The position numbers and the translations under genes were made by a program. A model generated the notes under the pieces. The model was not told the origin of the DNA. It saw only the letters and a list, made by a program, of their open reading frames with translations, and did not search any database. A stretch of 64,000 nucleotides of DNA from Trogon surrucura (Eukaryota > Chordata > Aves > Trogoniformes > Trogonidae): the NCBI GenBank assembly GCA_020746105.1, contig CM036619.1, positions 14,112,238 to 14,176,237 on the forward strand, in the 5' to 3' direction. Below are positions 1-10,985 of the stretch, piece by piece (within the stretch, counting starts at the first letter, position 1; every line of letters starts with the position of its first letter).

Positions 1-1269
1 AAATTTCAAAGTTCCTGGTGGACTTCACATTGTCAGCAAAATGTTTGGACTAGCTAAGGTACTAAAAAACTTCCATCTGTACAATCATGATGCTCACTAT
101 CTTTCACTGGCAGAAAATGCTCAGGAATTTCAAGATGTGTGGTATGATTTATCCTCTGCAAGACTTGTGGGGATATTCACTAGTCAACAACAATTTATTG
201 TGCTCCCATATGGAAGAAGAGAATTTGGAAAGAGATAAGAGGATGATCTCAGAATGGGGCCTATTAGAAGATAAGAATCATGAGATTCCCCATCCTCCTC
301 TTAGCAGATCTTATTCAAATCTACATTTTGGATATAACTCACAGAATATGCATAAAATTAGGGCCAGTCCCATTGAAGGAGAGGAAGAGGGAATTGGACT
401 TATATCCCTGGAGTAAAATTCAGTTGGTCTGGACTTGTATAGCTTCATTGTACGTGGCAGTCCCAGCCATTATTGATCCCAGCAGGAAGGGGAGAATGAG
501 TATTTCAGAGCAAAAGGGAAAAGAAATCAAATCCAGATAGAACAGGATCACACATTTCAATTTGCATCTGTATCATCTTTGAAGTTGTGGTTGCAATTAT
601 TGAACGGAGATGACTGGAAATGTCTTTCATACCAACATGACTTGGTTGCACTGAGTTTCTCCTCTAGCATGTCAAATCAATTAGCTGGTGTTTGGACAAT
701 GCTTTGAAAAGAGGAAGCAAGATATTACATACACACACATGCACATGTGTATCCCTGCAGCCTTCTGTGCAATTAGTATTTGTAAGAAATGGAAATCAAT
801 GTTTTAACTAGCAGGAAAAACGTACAAAGTAGATAAGTAAGGCTTAAGTTACTTTGCAGATTTTATTAAACCTAGCAGAACAAAGAAATCAAACCACTTT
901 GGAAAAAAAAAAACACACAAAAAAACCTGAAACACCACAACTAAACACAGGAGGAATGAGAGCAATATACTGAAAAAGAAAGTATTTTAAAAGTTTTTAC
1001 TTTAAACCAAGTTTAAAACTGCACAGGTACCAAACTGAATCTGCAGTTCACCATAGTCTTAAAAACACTGGAAAGTAATACTTGTGTATCTTATTTCATC
1101 CTTCCATTGTGCTATATCAAGTTGCAAGTCTAGTAGTACCCAAGCAAGTGTTGCATTTAGTTTTACTCACTGTGTCATAGTCAAATATAAACGGTAGCAT
1201 GGATAACTATTAATCCATATGTCAGCACAAGTCAAATAATGAAATAAGAAATATGTAAAAGTTCTTGGT
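1..1269. other. AT-rich unique sequence, no gene seen
   Basis: No recognisable gene, RNA or transposon. The short open frames at 41-540 overlap one another in different frames and resemble no family I know. There is a short CA-rich patch near 728-750 and an A-rich patch near 901-930. Confidence 0.6.
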
Positions 1270-1274
1270 GACAA

Positions 1275-2075
1275 TGTCCTGATCTGAGCTAGAGCAGAAC
1301 CAATTCTATTCAGTGGTTTTAATTTTTATCTTAATTTCTGCACTTTCTGAAGTTAACAGCATGTTTTTGCAGACAGTGTCTGCTACCGCAAGTGATAATG
1401 TGTGGTGTTTACAGTTACTTCCAGGGATTGGCATGCTGAAAGGCTCTTGCTTATACTTTCTTCTATAGTAACCAAGTTCACAAATCTGGTGCGTCATGTT
1501 GGGGGTGCTGAGAAGTAAAAGGCTGAAAAGAAAGTAAAATATTGCACCTCTGAGGAGGAAGGGACAGGTGACTGAGAAAAGTATTACATTCCATATAGAT
1601 CACATTCAACATAAAGCTGAGGGATCATAGGAGTTAAATTCCCTTGCTCTTCTGCTTCTTCATTGGATGGCATCTGAGGAGGGCTCCATACACTCTTCTG
1701 CCTCTGATGACTATGCTGAGTTCCCAAATCCAGCTCCTGTAACTAGTTCCTCTCTGCTGCTGAGTCTGAGGCAGGTGCCTGCCTGCTCTGAAGTATCAGT
1801 GGTGATTGCTGTCAGGGGTGGGGAGTTGGATTCAATATCGGGTTTGTGTACATTTGCACATATTTTATTCTTTTCAACACTGGAACAGGCTGCCCAGGGA
1901 AGTGGTGGAGTCACCATGCCTGGAGATATTTAAAAGACATGTAGATGTGGTGCTCAGAGACATAGTTTAGTTGTGTTGATAGGGCTAGGACAAAGATTGG
2001 ACTCGATGTTGAAGGTCTCTTCCAACTAAAACTGTTCTATGACTCTATGATTATTGTTTAGTGGTGGACCTGACA
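1275..2075 (+). mobile_element. Degraded solo LTR, family C, copy 1 (interrupted by CR1)
   Basis: This stretch aligns by eye with the complete LTR at 5210-5834. Both begin TGTYCT, share a block around CAATTCT.TTCAGTG, and share blocks around CCAAATCCAGCTCCTGTA and GTGGTGATTGCTGTCAGG. The copy is interrupted at about 1876 by a CR1 tail and resumes near 2053 with ATTGTTTAGTGGTGGACC, which suggests a further deletion relative to copy 2. The presumed end is GACA near 2075. The flanks (GACAA before, TCATT after) do not match, so the target duplication is lost or the right end is misplaced. The 88-residue open frame at 1667-1933 crosses LTR and CR1 and is not a gene. The left end is firm by comparison with copy 2; the right end is weak. 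Confidence 0.7.
1876..2052 (+). mobile_element. CR1 LINE 3' tail inside LTR copy 1
   Basis: The sequence reads like the 3' end of CR1 on this strand: ACTGGAACAGGCTGCCCAGG (end of the ORF2 frame), a middle containing GGACTCGATG and TCTTCCAACT, then the terminal repeat TTCTATGACTCTATGATT. It is strongly 5'-truncated, which is normal for LINE insertions. It sits in the LTR between ATTTTATTCTTTTC and ATTGTTTA; copy 2 of the LTR lacks it, so the insertion came after the LTR. Confidence 0.88.
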
Positions 2076-5000
2076 TCATTAGATATGGTGAAATTTTCGA
2101 AGAATAGGATACTGTAGTGCCAGATTGCTACAAAATGCCCTGATTCAAGAAAACTAGGCAGATCTTTGAAATCTGTTACATTCAAGGTGCTCTCGGTTGT
2201 AACACTTTAATGTCTTCTGCTGTAGATTTAAACTAAACCTCTGGCTCCGGTGTTACCCTATAAGTTTTTCCATAATGCTTTATCCACTGAACTTTATAAA
2301 GCTGCTTGTGTCAGTGCAAACACATACATAGAAAAAATCATTTGTCTCTTCTGACAAAATAGTCTAGGCTGATGAACATAAATTTATAATTCAGATCTCA
2401 GTCAGAAAAAAATAATTGCCTTGGTGTAATAATTATGCACTTTGTTAATTTGATGTCACGATGACAAATTGCACTGAAGATATGCAGACAACAAGGGTGT
2501 GCCTACATTAACACTTTACTTTGGCTCAGGAAGATGCTTCTGAAGTGAAGACCGCTATATCCCCCCAACAACACCACTTGCTGTTTTTCAGATCATAGAG
2601 CGGTTTTGGAGAACACACTGTGTTTTCCATAGATGAAGAGAAACCAGAAGGTGTGCTCCAGCCATTAATGAGCTTCCAGCCCTTGGGACCAAATTGGAAA
2701 CAACTCCCAGAATAATGTGCACAGCTCATACAGCAGATCTATTGCACCATTTCTCTGCTGATCAGCTCCTGCTAGGCACCACCACTGGCTAATGTAGAGA
2801 GCCCCAGGGCTCTCTACATTAGTTCCTCTCAAGTCCCTATCCCTCTACATGACACTGCTTTTACTAATTCATATTTTATTAATTTATATTTTCAAAGAAA
2901 CTAAGATCCCCAATGGGATCCCAGGGGATAACTGCATTAACTGCCAATGCAGAAAACAAGAGCTTCTCCTAGAGAGCTCCTAATGAGATAAATAGGGGAT
3001 ATGGGATTAGATGGAAACAGATAAACCTGTGACTGTGAAGCGACAGTGCAACAGCATGAGTCAAAACAGGTTGATCAGAGACAGAATTCACCTTCTCAGT
3101 ACTGGAACACAGACAGGTTGAGGAGATTTGGCCCAGAAAAACTCTGAGAACAAAGATGAAATTGCATTTGATGTGACAGAGAAGTGGCAGCAGAAAGGGC
3201 TGGAAGAGAGGTTGAAGCCATGGTTTAGGAAAATCCTTTTTGCAGCAATAGTCTCCGTGGATGTAAATGGCACAAGGCTTAGAAAAAACCCAACACTGTG
3301 CCCAAAAATTTTATCCAAGTTCTTCATGACCTGAACTAAGGGTAAGGCACAAACCTTCAGCATGTGATAATAATTCATTCCTCTATCCAGAATCACTTCA
3401 GAGATGCAAACGTCCCCTTTAACACTTCCATTACTGCACATATTCCATGTCAACAGTGGAAGCATAATCTTAAAATAAAAATAGAAATGTCCCTTTTCAC
3501 TCAAAATACATTGACAGTGGTGCTTTCAGCTGGAGAAATCCTGTGACATAAAGGGACCTGTGAACACTCAAACAAAAAAGACTATATAGCAGACAATGAA
3601 AGAGGATATTGATAGTGCTGTTATCACCACAGTGATTTAGAAAGCATGAATTTAATGTCCCAGCTGTTTCATCTACTTTTCCTGCTTTCAGCACAACACA
3701 CAGAAGTGAGGACACTGGGGAACTGTCTTCTCCTGCCCAGAACAGGAACATGTCCGGATCTATGAGCAAGGGAAAACAAGAAAGTTGAGCTAGCTTGGGT
3801 TTCTTCTACTAACTGAGTTTCACTTCACAGCTCTTCACCCTGACCTAAGCAGATCTTCAGCAAAATGAGCACTTGCTTCAAGTGCTCAGTGTACATCCAG
3901 GCTCACACAAAGGAGCCTTAGTGCAAACAAGAATCAGGACTGTAAGCACAAAGCACTTCACTTGGTAGAGGGTTTCTTATTTTCAGTGCACAACAATTAA
4001 GAGCCATATTATCATGTGCACATTGAACACAGGAAACATTTTTTCAAATGACCAGATAGCTGCCAGAAGGAAGTAAATTCATTCCCCATTTTGAATCCAG
4101 ACAGTATATATGGTCTTTTACAAATCTGTGGAAATAGCCTTATCAACTCAGGCTTACGATTTTGTTTTTCGTTTTGCACTTTGTGGTAGAACTATCTAAT
4201 TTAATTTATGAGATAAGGATGAAATTCAGGTTTGTCCTGAATTTGTACTAATGTAGCAGCAGTGCAGCTGGTATCGGGGTTGTGTCTGGATGCACAGCCT
4301 GCATTTTTAGGCATTGGTTCCCCGGGTGGTCCCAGAGATCTCGGCTAGTTGCTGTGGAGGTGATAAAAAAGACTGAATCGAGACAAAGTGATTGCCTGAA
4401 CACTCAGCCAGCTTCACAGAATAGCCTTTACCTAATTCTTGCAGAAGATGTCCAGGTGGGAATTTTGGGCAGTCTTAGAAATTTTATCAGACAGTTCCTG
4501 CATTTAGCAGGCACTGCTTGTGTGCTTCAATTTGTTGGCATCTAGGATGGAGGTTGTTGTCAGGCCAGGGACTCCTCCAGGCAGATCCTGCTGTAGAATT
4601 AACAGAAGTGTAGACACATATTTGTAAATAGCCAATATAAACCATTCCTGCAGGTACAGAAAGAGTCATGTAGCTTTTTGCACATAGCCAAGACAGAATT
4701 TATAAAAACTTTACTGCAATCTATAGTACTGGCTCATACCTGTAGCGAAGTGGTCACATAGGATCAGAGCCCAGCAGGATCACAACAGCTGAGCCAAAGA
4801 GTAGTTCAAGAAATCTCACTCTGTCCAGTTGAAGATGCCATTGCAAGGACCCTCAGAACAGAGACTCCCATCACCTTCTAGGCAGTGACTGGCCATCCTG
4901 TTCAACAGATTTGATTTCTCAGGTGAGTGTTATGCTGTCCGAAGATCCTAATACAATAGGTTAGTAAATGATTCATTCACGAGTGTCTGACAACTTATAG

Positions 5001-5204
5001 TCATTCTGTCTGTGCCCACTCTCAACCTGGGAGCTCCAGTGATTCAGAGGAAGAATTGCTTTTGCTAACTGCCTACTTTGTATACGCAGACTCTACAAGA
5101 CACCACTGCAACATTTCGGAAAGTATCAGAAGGCTTTCTTCTGCTACATCCTTGGGAATTTCCACTCTTGCTTCTTCTGCAATATGCTATATACACAAAT
5201 TGTG
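2076..5204. other. Unique sequence, no gene seen
   Basis: No transposon or RNA was recognised apart from the palindrome at 2789-2822. Open frames on both strands at 3088-3546 (138 codons on the minus strand, 68 and 60 on the plus strand) overlap and resemble no known protein. I treat them as chance frames. Confidence 0.55.
2789..2822. repeat. Perfect inverted repeat, 16-bp arms, 2-nt spacer
   Basis: The left arm CTAATGTAGAGAGCCC (2789-2804) is followed by CA and then its exact reverse complement (2807-2822). The flanking bases do not extend the pairing. As DNA or RNA it would form a tight hairpin with almost no loop. No U-tract or transposon end is seen next to it. Confidence 0.95.
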
Positions 5205-5209
5205 CTACC
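5205..5209. repeat. Target-site duplication, left copy (CTACC)
   Basis: CTACC lies directly before the LTR and is repeated exactly at 5835-5839. Confidence 0.85.
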
Positions 5210-5834
5210 TGTTCTCGTTTAAGCTATAGCAAAATCAATTCTGTTCAGTGATTTTACTTTTCAGCTAAGCTTCTTCCAAGAGACTGCACTTTCAGAAGTT
5301 GACAGCATATTTTTTGCTCCTATAAAACAAGGCCACTGCTAAATCTTGTGTGCCACATTGCAGTGCTAGGAAGTAAAAAGACCTGACCAACAAAATATTC
5401 CATTCCATATATGTCCTATCCAGTATAAATTTGAGGGATCACAGGGGTCAAGCCCTCTTCTTTGATGTCCAATGTCTGAGAAGGACTCTGTTCATTCTTC
5501 TCCTTCTGATCCCTCCCCTGAATTCCCTAATCCAGCTCCTGTATCCAGTTCTCCTCTGTTGCTGAGCTTGGGACTTTCTTGATCCCTGTGGTGATTGCTG
5601 TCAGGGAGGAGCTGGATTCAATACCAGTTTTGTATATATTTGTATGTATTTTATTATTTTCATTATTTTCTTATTAGTACTATTATTGTTTCATCAAAGC
5701 TGTTTTAGTTTTCTTTTCCACTCTGTAAGTCTCTCTGCCTTATTCCCTTTCCCTTCTCCTTTGTGGAGGGAGAGGAGATTAATAGAGAACACTTGTCATT
5801 CATTTAGTGGTTGGCCCAGCCCTAACCTGTGACA
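5210..5834 (+). mobile_element. Solo LTR, family C, copy 2 (complete)
   Basis: A 625-bp element starts TGTTCTCG and ends CCTGTGACA, so it has TG...CA ends. It is flanked by perfect 5-bp direct repeats CTACC, and no internal retroviral sequence is next to it. That is the signature of a solo LTR left by recombination between the two LTRs of a provirus. Inside are a TATA-like box at 5424-5430, a T-rich tract, and a 3' part with GGAGAGGAGATTAATAGAG, a motif I associate with avian ERV LTRs. The 5-bp duplication fits ERVL-type integration (established for ERVL), but the class is inferred. The 62-codon frame at 5644-5832 lies in the LTR and is not a gene. Confidence 0.87.
5424..5430 (+). promoter_or_regulatory. 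Candidate TATA box of the family C LTR
   Basis: TATAAAT lies about 215 bp into the LTR, followed by TTGAGGGATCACAGG. The corresponding place in copy 1 is ACATAAAGCTGAGGGATCA, where the box is weakened. This is the likely core promoter at the U3/R border; activity is not shown. Confidence 0.45.
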
Positions 5835-5839
5835 CTACC
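5835..5839. repeat. Target-site duplication, right copy (CTACC)
   Basis: Exact match to 5205-5209, directly after the LTR terminus GACA. Confidence 0.85.
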
Positions 5840-8800
5840 CAATCAACTCACTGCCCTGGAACTCACAAAGGTAACCATAGAAAGGTACCCATGGTGTGCA
5901 ACTGAACTTTTAGTTATATTTCTGTATCTGGTTTCGGACAAAGATGATAATTGCTTTTACTGATATTTGAGGAAGATGTTTATCTGCTTTCTGTATTCAC
6001 ACTGAATGAAAAAAGTACAGTTATATTAAGCAAGTTTCACCCAGTTCCATCACAACAATTCCATGAAAAGCCCAACAGAGAATTCCTTGGCCAAAGTCCA
6101 ATTAACATTATGATGGTTTACATCACTTTATTATTCTATTAGACAAAGGATAATGCATCAAGTTTAATAATTAATGAGTAACGCTAAATTTCTTTGGCAG
6201 TTTTAGCTGGAACATACCAAAGGTATTTGTTGTAAACATTAAGATCATTGTAGATTGTTATTCAGGTTAGATACAGATGCAATTTATTGACTCTGTTGTA
6301 TTGTACATGGCTGCCCAGAGCAGTATTTTAGCTAAACTAAGGCAGAAAGAGCCAGTTTGCCTGTGGAATTTGCCTGTAAAGCAACAGGGTAAGAGGAATT
6401 CTTTTGTGAAGTTGTCTTTACATGAGAACATAAGGTTCACTACACTCAGCAGCAATATTCAAGGTTCCACGTCTAAAAATCTACTCTTCTCCAAAGCTCC
6501 CACTAGCCCTCAGAGTCTACAGAACCAAACGCTTTCTCAGAAATGGTGCTTTTTTTGCCATCACACTTAGTAATTACAGCCATAGTTTCAGAGTTAATAG
6601 CTGTATGTCTATTACCATGACAGCTTTCATGGGTAGCTCAGAGGTTTTAGTTCTGTGTTACACTGTCCAGCATAAGAACTCACCAACCTTTTAAATGCTA
6701 GTGTCATTTAAAAGAATAAATAAAAGCACAAGTTTTATTAATGTTAAGCTTTAAAGAACACAGATATGAAAATACAGTACACAAACATGACATATGTAGC
6801 ACAGAAATAAAACATCAATGGCTGAATTCCTTCTGAAATGAGGTTCACATAACCTTTATTTACTCTCTGACATCAAAATGGTTGGCTTGATTTTTCTCTT
6901 AGAAGCCACTGTCTAATTTAAAATCCGTTTCTCCTTGTTTTATTTTACACTTGTGAGGGCGGTAACACAAAAATAAAACAATTAATAAGGTGTTACATAA
7001 TCCTTTCCTGATATTTCTAGATAGCATATGTATCTTATCTTCCTGAGCACTGTGCATCTACTACAGGATGTGAAAATCCACATACCTTCAGAAGATCCAG
7101 TCCTATACCAGTTACTGTAAAGCTGCAAACATTCGAAAAATAAAAGTAAAAAAAACCCTGAGATCTAGTAAAAATGAAGCAACCAAACAAGATCTAAATC
7201 TCTGTCCCAAGAAAAAGACAGGAATGATATCAACACAACTGCCACCACCACCCACGTACTAAGGGAGTGGACATACTTTTATAACAATACCACTAATCAC
7301 TTGAGCAACCAGTTGACCAACAATACTGTAATTAATAACAGATGATCGCACAAAACAACTATCACAAACAAAAACTCCAGGGTGCTTGATACATGTAACT
7401 TAAAAAGAAGCTTTAGAATAACTACTAACATGCCACAATTTGTTGATCATTGAATTTTTTAACACTTAAAAGGTACCAAGCATTAAGCCAAAATAAAATC
7501 TAAGAAAAGAGTGACCTGATTTTTCTTATTGCATCTTCATAGGAAGTAATTTTACTGTCTTGAAGAATTAGTTAAAAAATGAATTAAAAAATTATGCATC
7601 CTGCATTTTGATAAAACCAGAATCATTCACAGTGTTTAATGAAAAACTAAATATCTGCCCAAATAGCAGGTTACAAAGGAATTCCCACCAGATTTAAATT
7701 AGCAGAAGATTCAAAACATGAACTCTGTTCAAATTCTTATATTTTCCCCATGGGTACTATCTCCACTGGACCATGCTCTGTTGTGTTGTCCTTATGTTAC
7801 TGTCATCTCTGGTTTGGACCAGAAATTTCATCCTGGAAATAAATACCTTTTACCCCAAAATCACTTTTTCCTATTGGTCTATTGCCTCACAAAGGGGGGG
7901 AACAAGAAGAAGATAGTATCGAATTTATTGATTTTTGCGGTGCAAAGCAATTTCCTCAGAAAAATCTGAATAGTTCCTAGAATTAGTTCACAGCAGGTAA
8001 TAAAATAGCATCATCGTCATTAACTGAGGGTCTTCCACTGGGCTTAGCAAGCAGCCTGGAAGAAAGTACGCACTTTTAAAACTAAGCTATAAATCATTAC
8101 GGCAGGCAGCTCAGTAATTGTTTACAGCTGATCACAGAAATATTGCTCTGAAGAAACAGAAACTTTGTATTACTAGAGAAACACGGAAAAGGGATTTTAT
8201 TTTTTTCTACACAAAAGACACAATGTGACCCTCTGTGACATTACAACAGTTTCATACGGGTGTAACTCTTTATTTCATTTAGCTGACAGTGGCATCAAAC
8301 TGGTATACTTAGATAAGGAATGATTCGATGGAAAAGACACCAGTAAGTGTGGGGAAGATCATACATCTGCTAATAATAAATCAGAAAGATAAAGAATGGC
8401 ATACGGCAGGTAAGGAAGATGATGTAGGCTCTACCTTCACCCTGCTACTGGTATTCAACCAGAAATCACACGACTATTTACTAGAGTCAGATTGTGTTAT
8501 GGATGTAGAGGTAGAAGGGAAAGGAGTTCCTCTTTTGCTTTGTGCACCAAGACACTATGTCTTCTTGTCACTGATGGTCACTTTCAGGCCAGAGTGTTGT
8601 CGCCGTCACTCTGGCCATCATAACAGAGGATAACAGCATAGTAATGAGTTTGAAGCACAGAGAAACCTTCTTATAGTACAATTCAAAGTGTTACTCAAGC
8701 TTTGGTGGCCAGATGTCCTTGCACGGTCCTCATCTTCTATTTCTCCAGCCCAGAGACGTGTCTGTTCTTTACAGGTGCTTTCCATACATTCATGCCTCAT

Positions 8801-9109
8801 CACTATTTATTGCAAGCGAAGGCCCAGAAGTGTTGGCCTCGAAAGTGTTCTCACTGAGTCATGCCTGAGTGTGTGTCCTTGAAGTGCTCAGCTATCACAC
8901 TTCTCTGTCTACATGGAAAGTGTAAAATGAACAGCTCTCAGGAGCCAAACTGTGAACTTTCAGTAGTTCATCAACCACTCCATGAACTCTCACCTTCTTC
9001 TGAAATACAGATCAAGGTCCTGTGCCAAAAGTTCCTTTCATTTCCAATGCAGTGCCATTTAAGGTAGAGAGGGAGCACAGAGAGGTATCCACACTATATA
9101 TGTATATAT
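5840..9109. other. AT-rich unique sequence, no gene seen
   Basis: No recognisable repeat or gene. Frames of 60-100 codons (for example 6277-6570 and 8328-8633 on the plus strand) are isolated, without familiar motifs or consistent splice signals. A TATATATGTATATATATA run sits at about 9095-9112 beside the next CR1. Confidence 0.55.
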
Positions 9110-9338
9110 ATAATTTTCATCTAAATATGAGGAAGAATTTCTTTACTGTGGGGGTGACAGAGCACTGGAACAGGTTGCCCAGAGAGGTTGTAGATACTCC
9201 AAATTTGGAGACTTTCAAAACCCCTTTGGATGCAATTCTGTGTAATGTTGTCTAGGCAATCCTGCTTTAGCAGGGTGGTTGGAGTAGGTGATCTCTGGAG
9301 GGCCCTTCCAACTCCAATGACTCTGTGATTCTGTGAAA
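9110..9338 (+). mobile_element. CR1 LINE 3' tail
   Basis: It begins in the end of the CR1 reading frame (AAATATGAGGAAGAATTTCT, then GTGACAGAGCACTGGAAC) and runs through the 3' UTR (GGGCCCTTCCAACTCC) to the terminal repeat GACTCTGTGATTCTGTGA. It is 5'-truncated. The 77-codon frame at 9022-9255 carries the last residues of the CR1 protein ([14 protein letters not shown]) fused to flanking DNA. It is a relic. Confidence 0.92.
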
Positions 9339-9366
9339 GGGTATGAGATGAAGGGTATGAGATGAA
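9339..9366. repeat. Two tandem copies of a 14-bp unit after the CR1 tail
   Basis: GGGTATGAGATGAA occurs twice in a row (9339-9352 and 9353-9366), directly after the CR1 terminus. Confidence 0.9.
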
Positions 9367-10239
9367 GCTCACCAAAACTCAAAATTTCCCAGCTGCTAGT
9401 ATGTGGTTTTATTTGTACATGGAAAATTTAAATTAGGAAGACTCAGAAGTTCTAAATAGTATATTAAATAAAGGATGTGAAACCAAATTTCTCTTGTCCA
9501 GTGTGTTACTGCATGGTGGGTCCTTTCCTCATCCTTGCTCTGCATGCCATCATTTTCCAGTGCTCTCTTAGCTTCAATAAGAGTTGCAAAATCATCTCTG
9601 TGTCCTTAAGAAAATTTCCTCCTTGCAATCCATTTGGCCCAAAAGATTGACCCTTCTTCTGAAGTGTTTCAACTGTTCCAGATAGTTTAAGGCAAATAGG
9701 AAATAAAAAAAAAAACCCACATTGCTGCCAGTGACACTATCTTCATCAGAGCATCCAGAAGATGTCACCTGCACAGCAGGATGCAAAATAGAGCATGAAA
9801 CTGCTACAGTAAACCTGGCAGTACCTTCTTTCTAATAGCACCTTCCTAACATTTTAAAGACTGTTACCAGCTACTGCAGTGGTAACTGAAGGATCACTTT
9901 CCTGGGTTCAGAAGAGAAATCGAGATAATTTTGTATTTTACATGATGATGAGGCTCAGATATGTTGCCCATTTGCAGTGATTTAGAAGTCACTAGGCACC
10001 AATGGACACAACATAGATGTGCAAGTTCAGCCTTGTCAGATACAAACTAATTTGATTAAAGCTTGCATTTAAGGAAAGAGAATTATTCACGTAATTTCAT
10101 AGTATTTTATGCTACATGCACAGGCAACTTCTACTTCTGAGCTGACCTGTAGTAACTTGTTTAGACCATGGTAATTTAATCACCCACCTAGGTCTTTACA
10201 CAACAGAAGAGATATGTGAAGGCTTGTAATCCTTGCTGG
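9367..10239. other. Unique sequence, no gene seen
   Basis: Nothing recognisable. The 64-codon minus-strand frame at 9592-9786 has no familiar motif. Confidence 0.55.
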
Positions 10240-10985
10240 TATCGTCATCATCACAGCTAGGCTTCACGAATGAAGATATGGGAAGGGCTCTACCCACACT
10301 TGCTACAAGCGCACTGATGGCTAAAAAGCCCGATGCAGGATAGGTAAGTCCGGTTGCAAAAGGCACAGCAGAAAGTCTCCTTAGGCGGTATTGGCGAGGC
10401 ACGATTCTTTCTGCATGGTCTTTTCTCCTCCAGGCTAATACTATGTGCGTTCTCAAAGGGGGCAGCAGCGTTATGGATGGTGTGTCTCCACATCTCCCGA
10501 CTGGAGGCCAGAGTGGACCACTGATGGTAGCCAATATGGCCAAGACTGAGGTATTATTTCAGAGAATCCTTGTATCTCCTCTTTGGGGCTTCTCTGTTGT
10601 GGCAGCCAGTGGCGAGCTCACTGTAGAGCACAACCTTAGGGAGGCAGTTATCCTCCATCCTGGAGACGTGCCCTGCCCAGTGCAGCTGCGTCCTCAGAAG
10701 CACGGCCTCAGTACTGGTGACCCCTGCCTGTTCAAGGACAGTAACATTAGTCACGTAGTCAGTCCAGTGGATGTTTAGGATTGGAAGGAGGCAACGTTGA
10801 TGGAAGCGTTCGAGGAGTCGCAGGTGGTGGCGGTAGATGACCCATGATTCAGATACATATAAAAGAGTAGACAGTACAATGGCTCTGTAGACACTAATCT
10901 TTGTACTACAAAAGTCACTGATACAAACATTCAGGAGAAGTACTGAAATTTTACTCACTCTCCCATTGTTCCCCAGGCAGGAGTC
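10240..10985 (-). mobile_element. 5'-truncated non-CR1 LINE, 3' end
   Basis: On the minus strand this holds the C-terminal part of a non-LTR retrotransposon polyprotein followed by a short 3' UTR. The UTR has a GATGATGACGATA-like stretch (near 10240-10256), such as short-tandem tails of some LINEs. The element is truncated in or just after the RT domain, as expected from incomplete reverse transcription. The protein does not resemble CR1. It matches the YRAVVLxTLLYxxExW / LERFHQRCL / LRWAGHVxRM pattern common in jockey- or RTE-like LINE proteins of fish, sharks and invertebrates. The clade is uncertain, and the ends are estimates. Confidence 0.8.
10290..10985 (-). pseudogene. LINE ORF C-terminal fragment with zinc knuckle, one in-frame stop
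   Basis: Read from about 10985 down to 10290 there is one continuous frame broken by a single TAA at 10554-10556. The part before the stop contains SVYRAIVLSTLLY, LRLLERFHQRCL, WTDYVTNVTVLEQAGV and LHWAGHVSRMEDN, then RRYKDSLK. After the stop the same frame resumes with YLSLGHIGYHQWSTLAS, WRHTIHNAA, a basic EEKRPCRKNR segment and a C-x2-C-x12-H-x3-C knuckle in CAFCNRTYLSCIGLFSHQ. In related LINEs this C-terminal knuckle is a presumed nucleic-acid-binding module. One stop and no frameshift in about 230 codons makes it better preserved than most CR1 relics in this window. It is not functional, since the catalytic RT and endonuclease domains are absent. Confidence 0.82.

Noticed and set aside
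3088-3546. 138-codon minus-strand frame with two plus-strand frames, considered as a gene
   Set aside because: No known domain, both strands open together, and no splice or promoter context. Chance is the simplest explanation.
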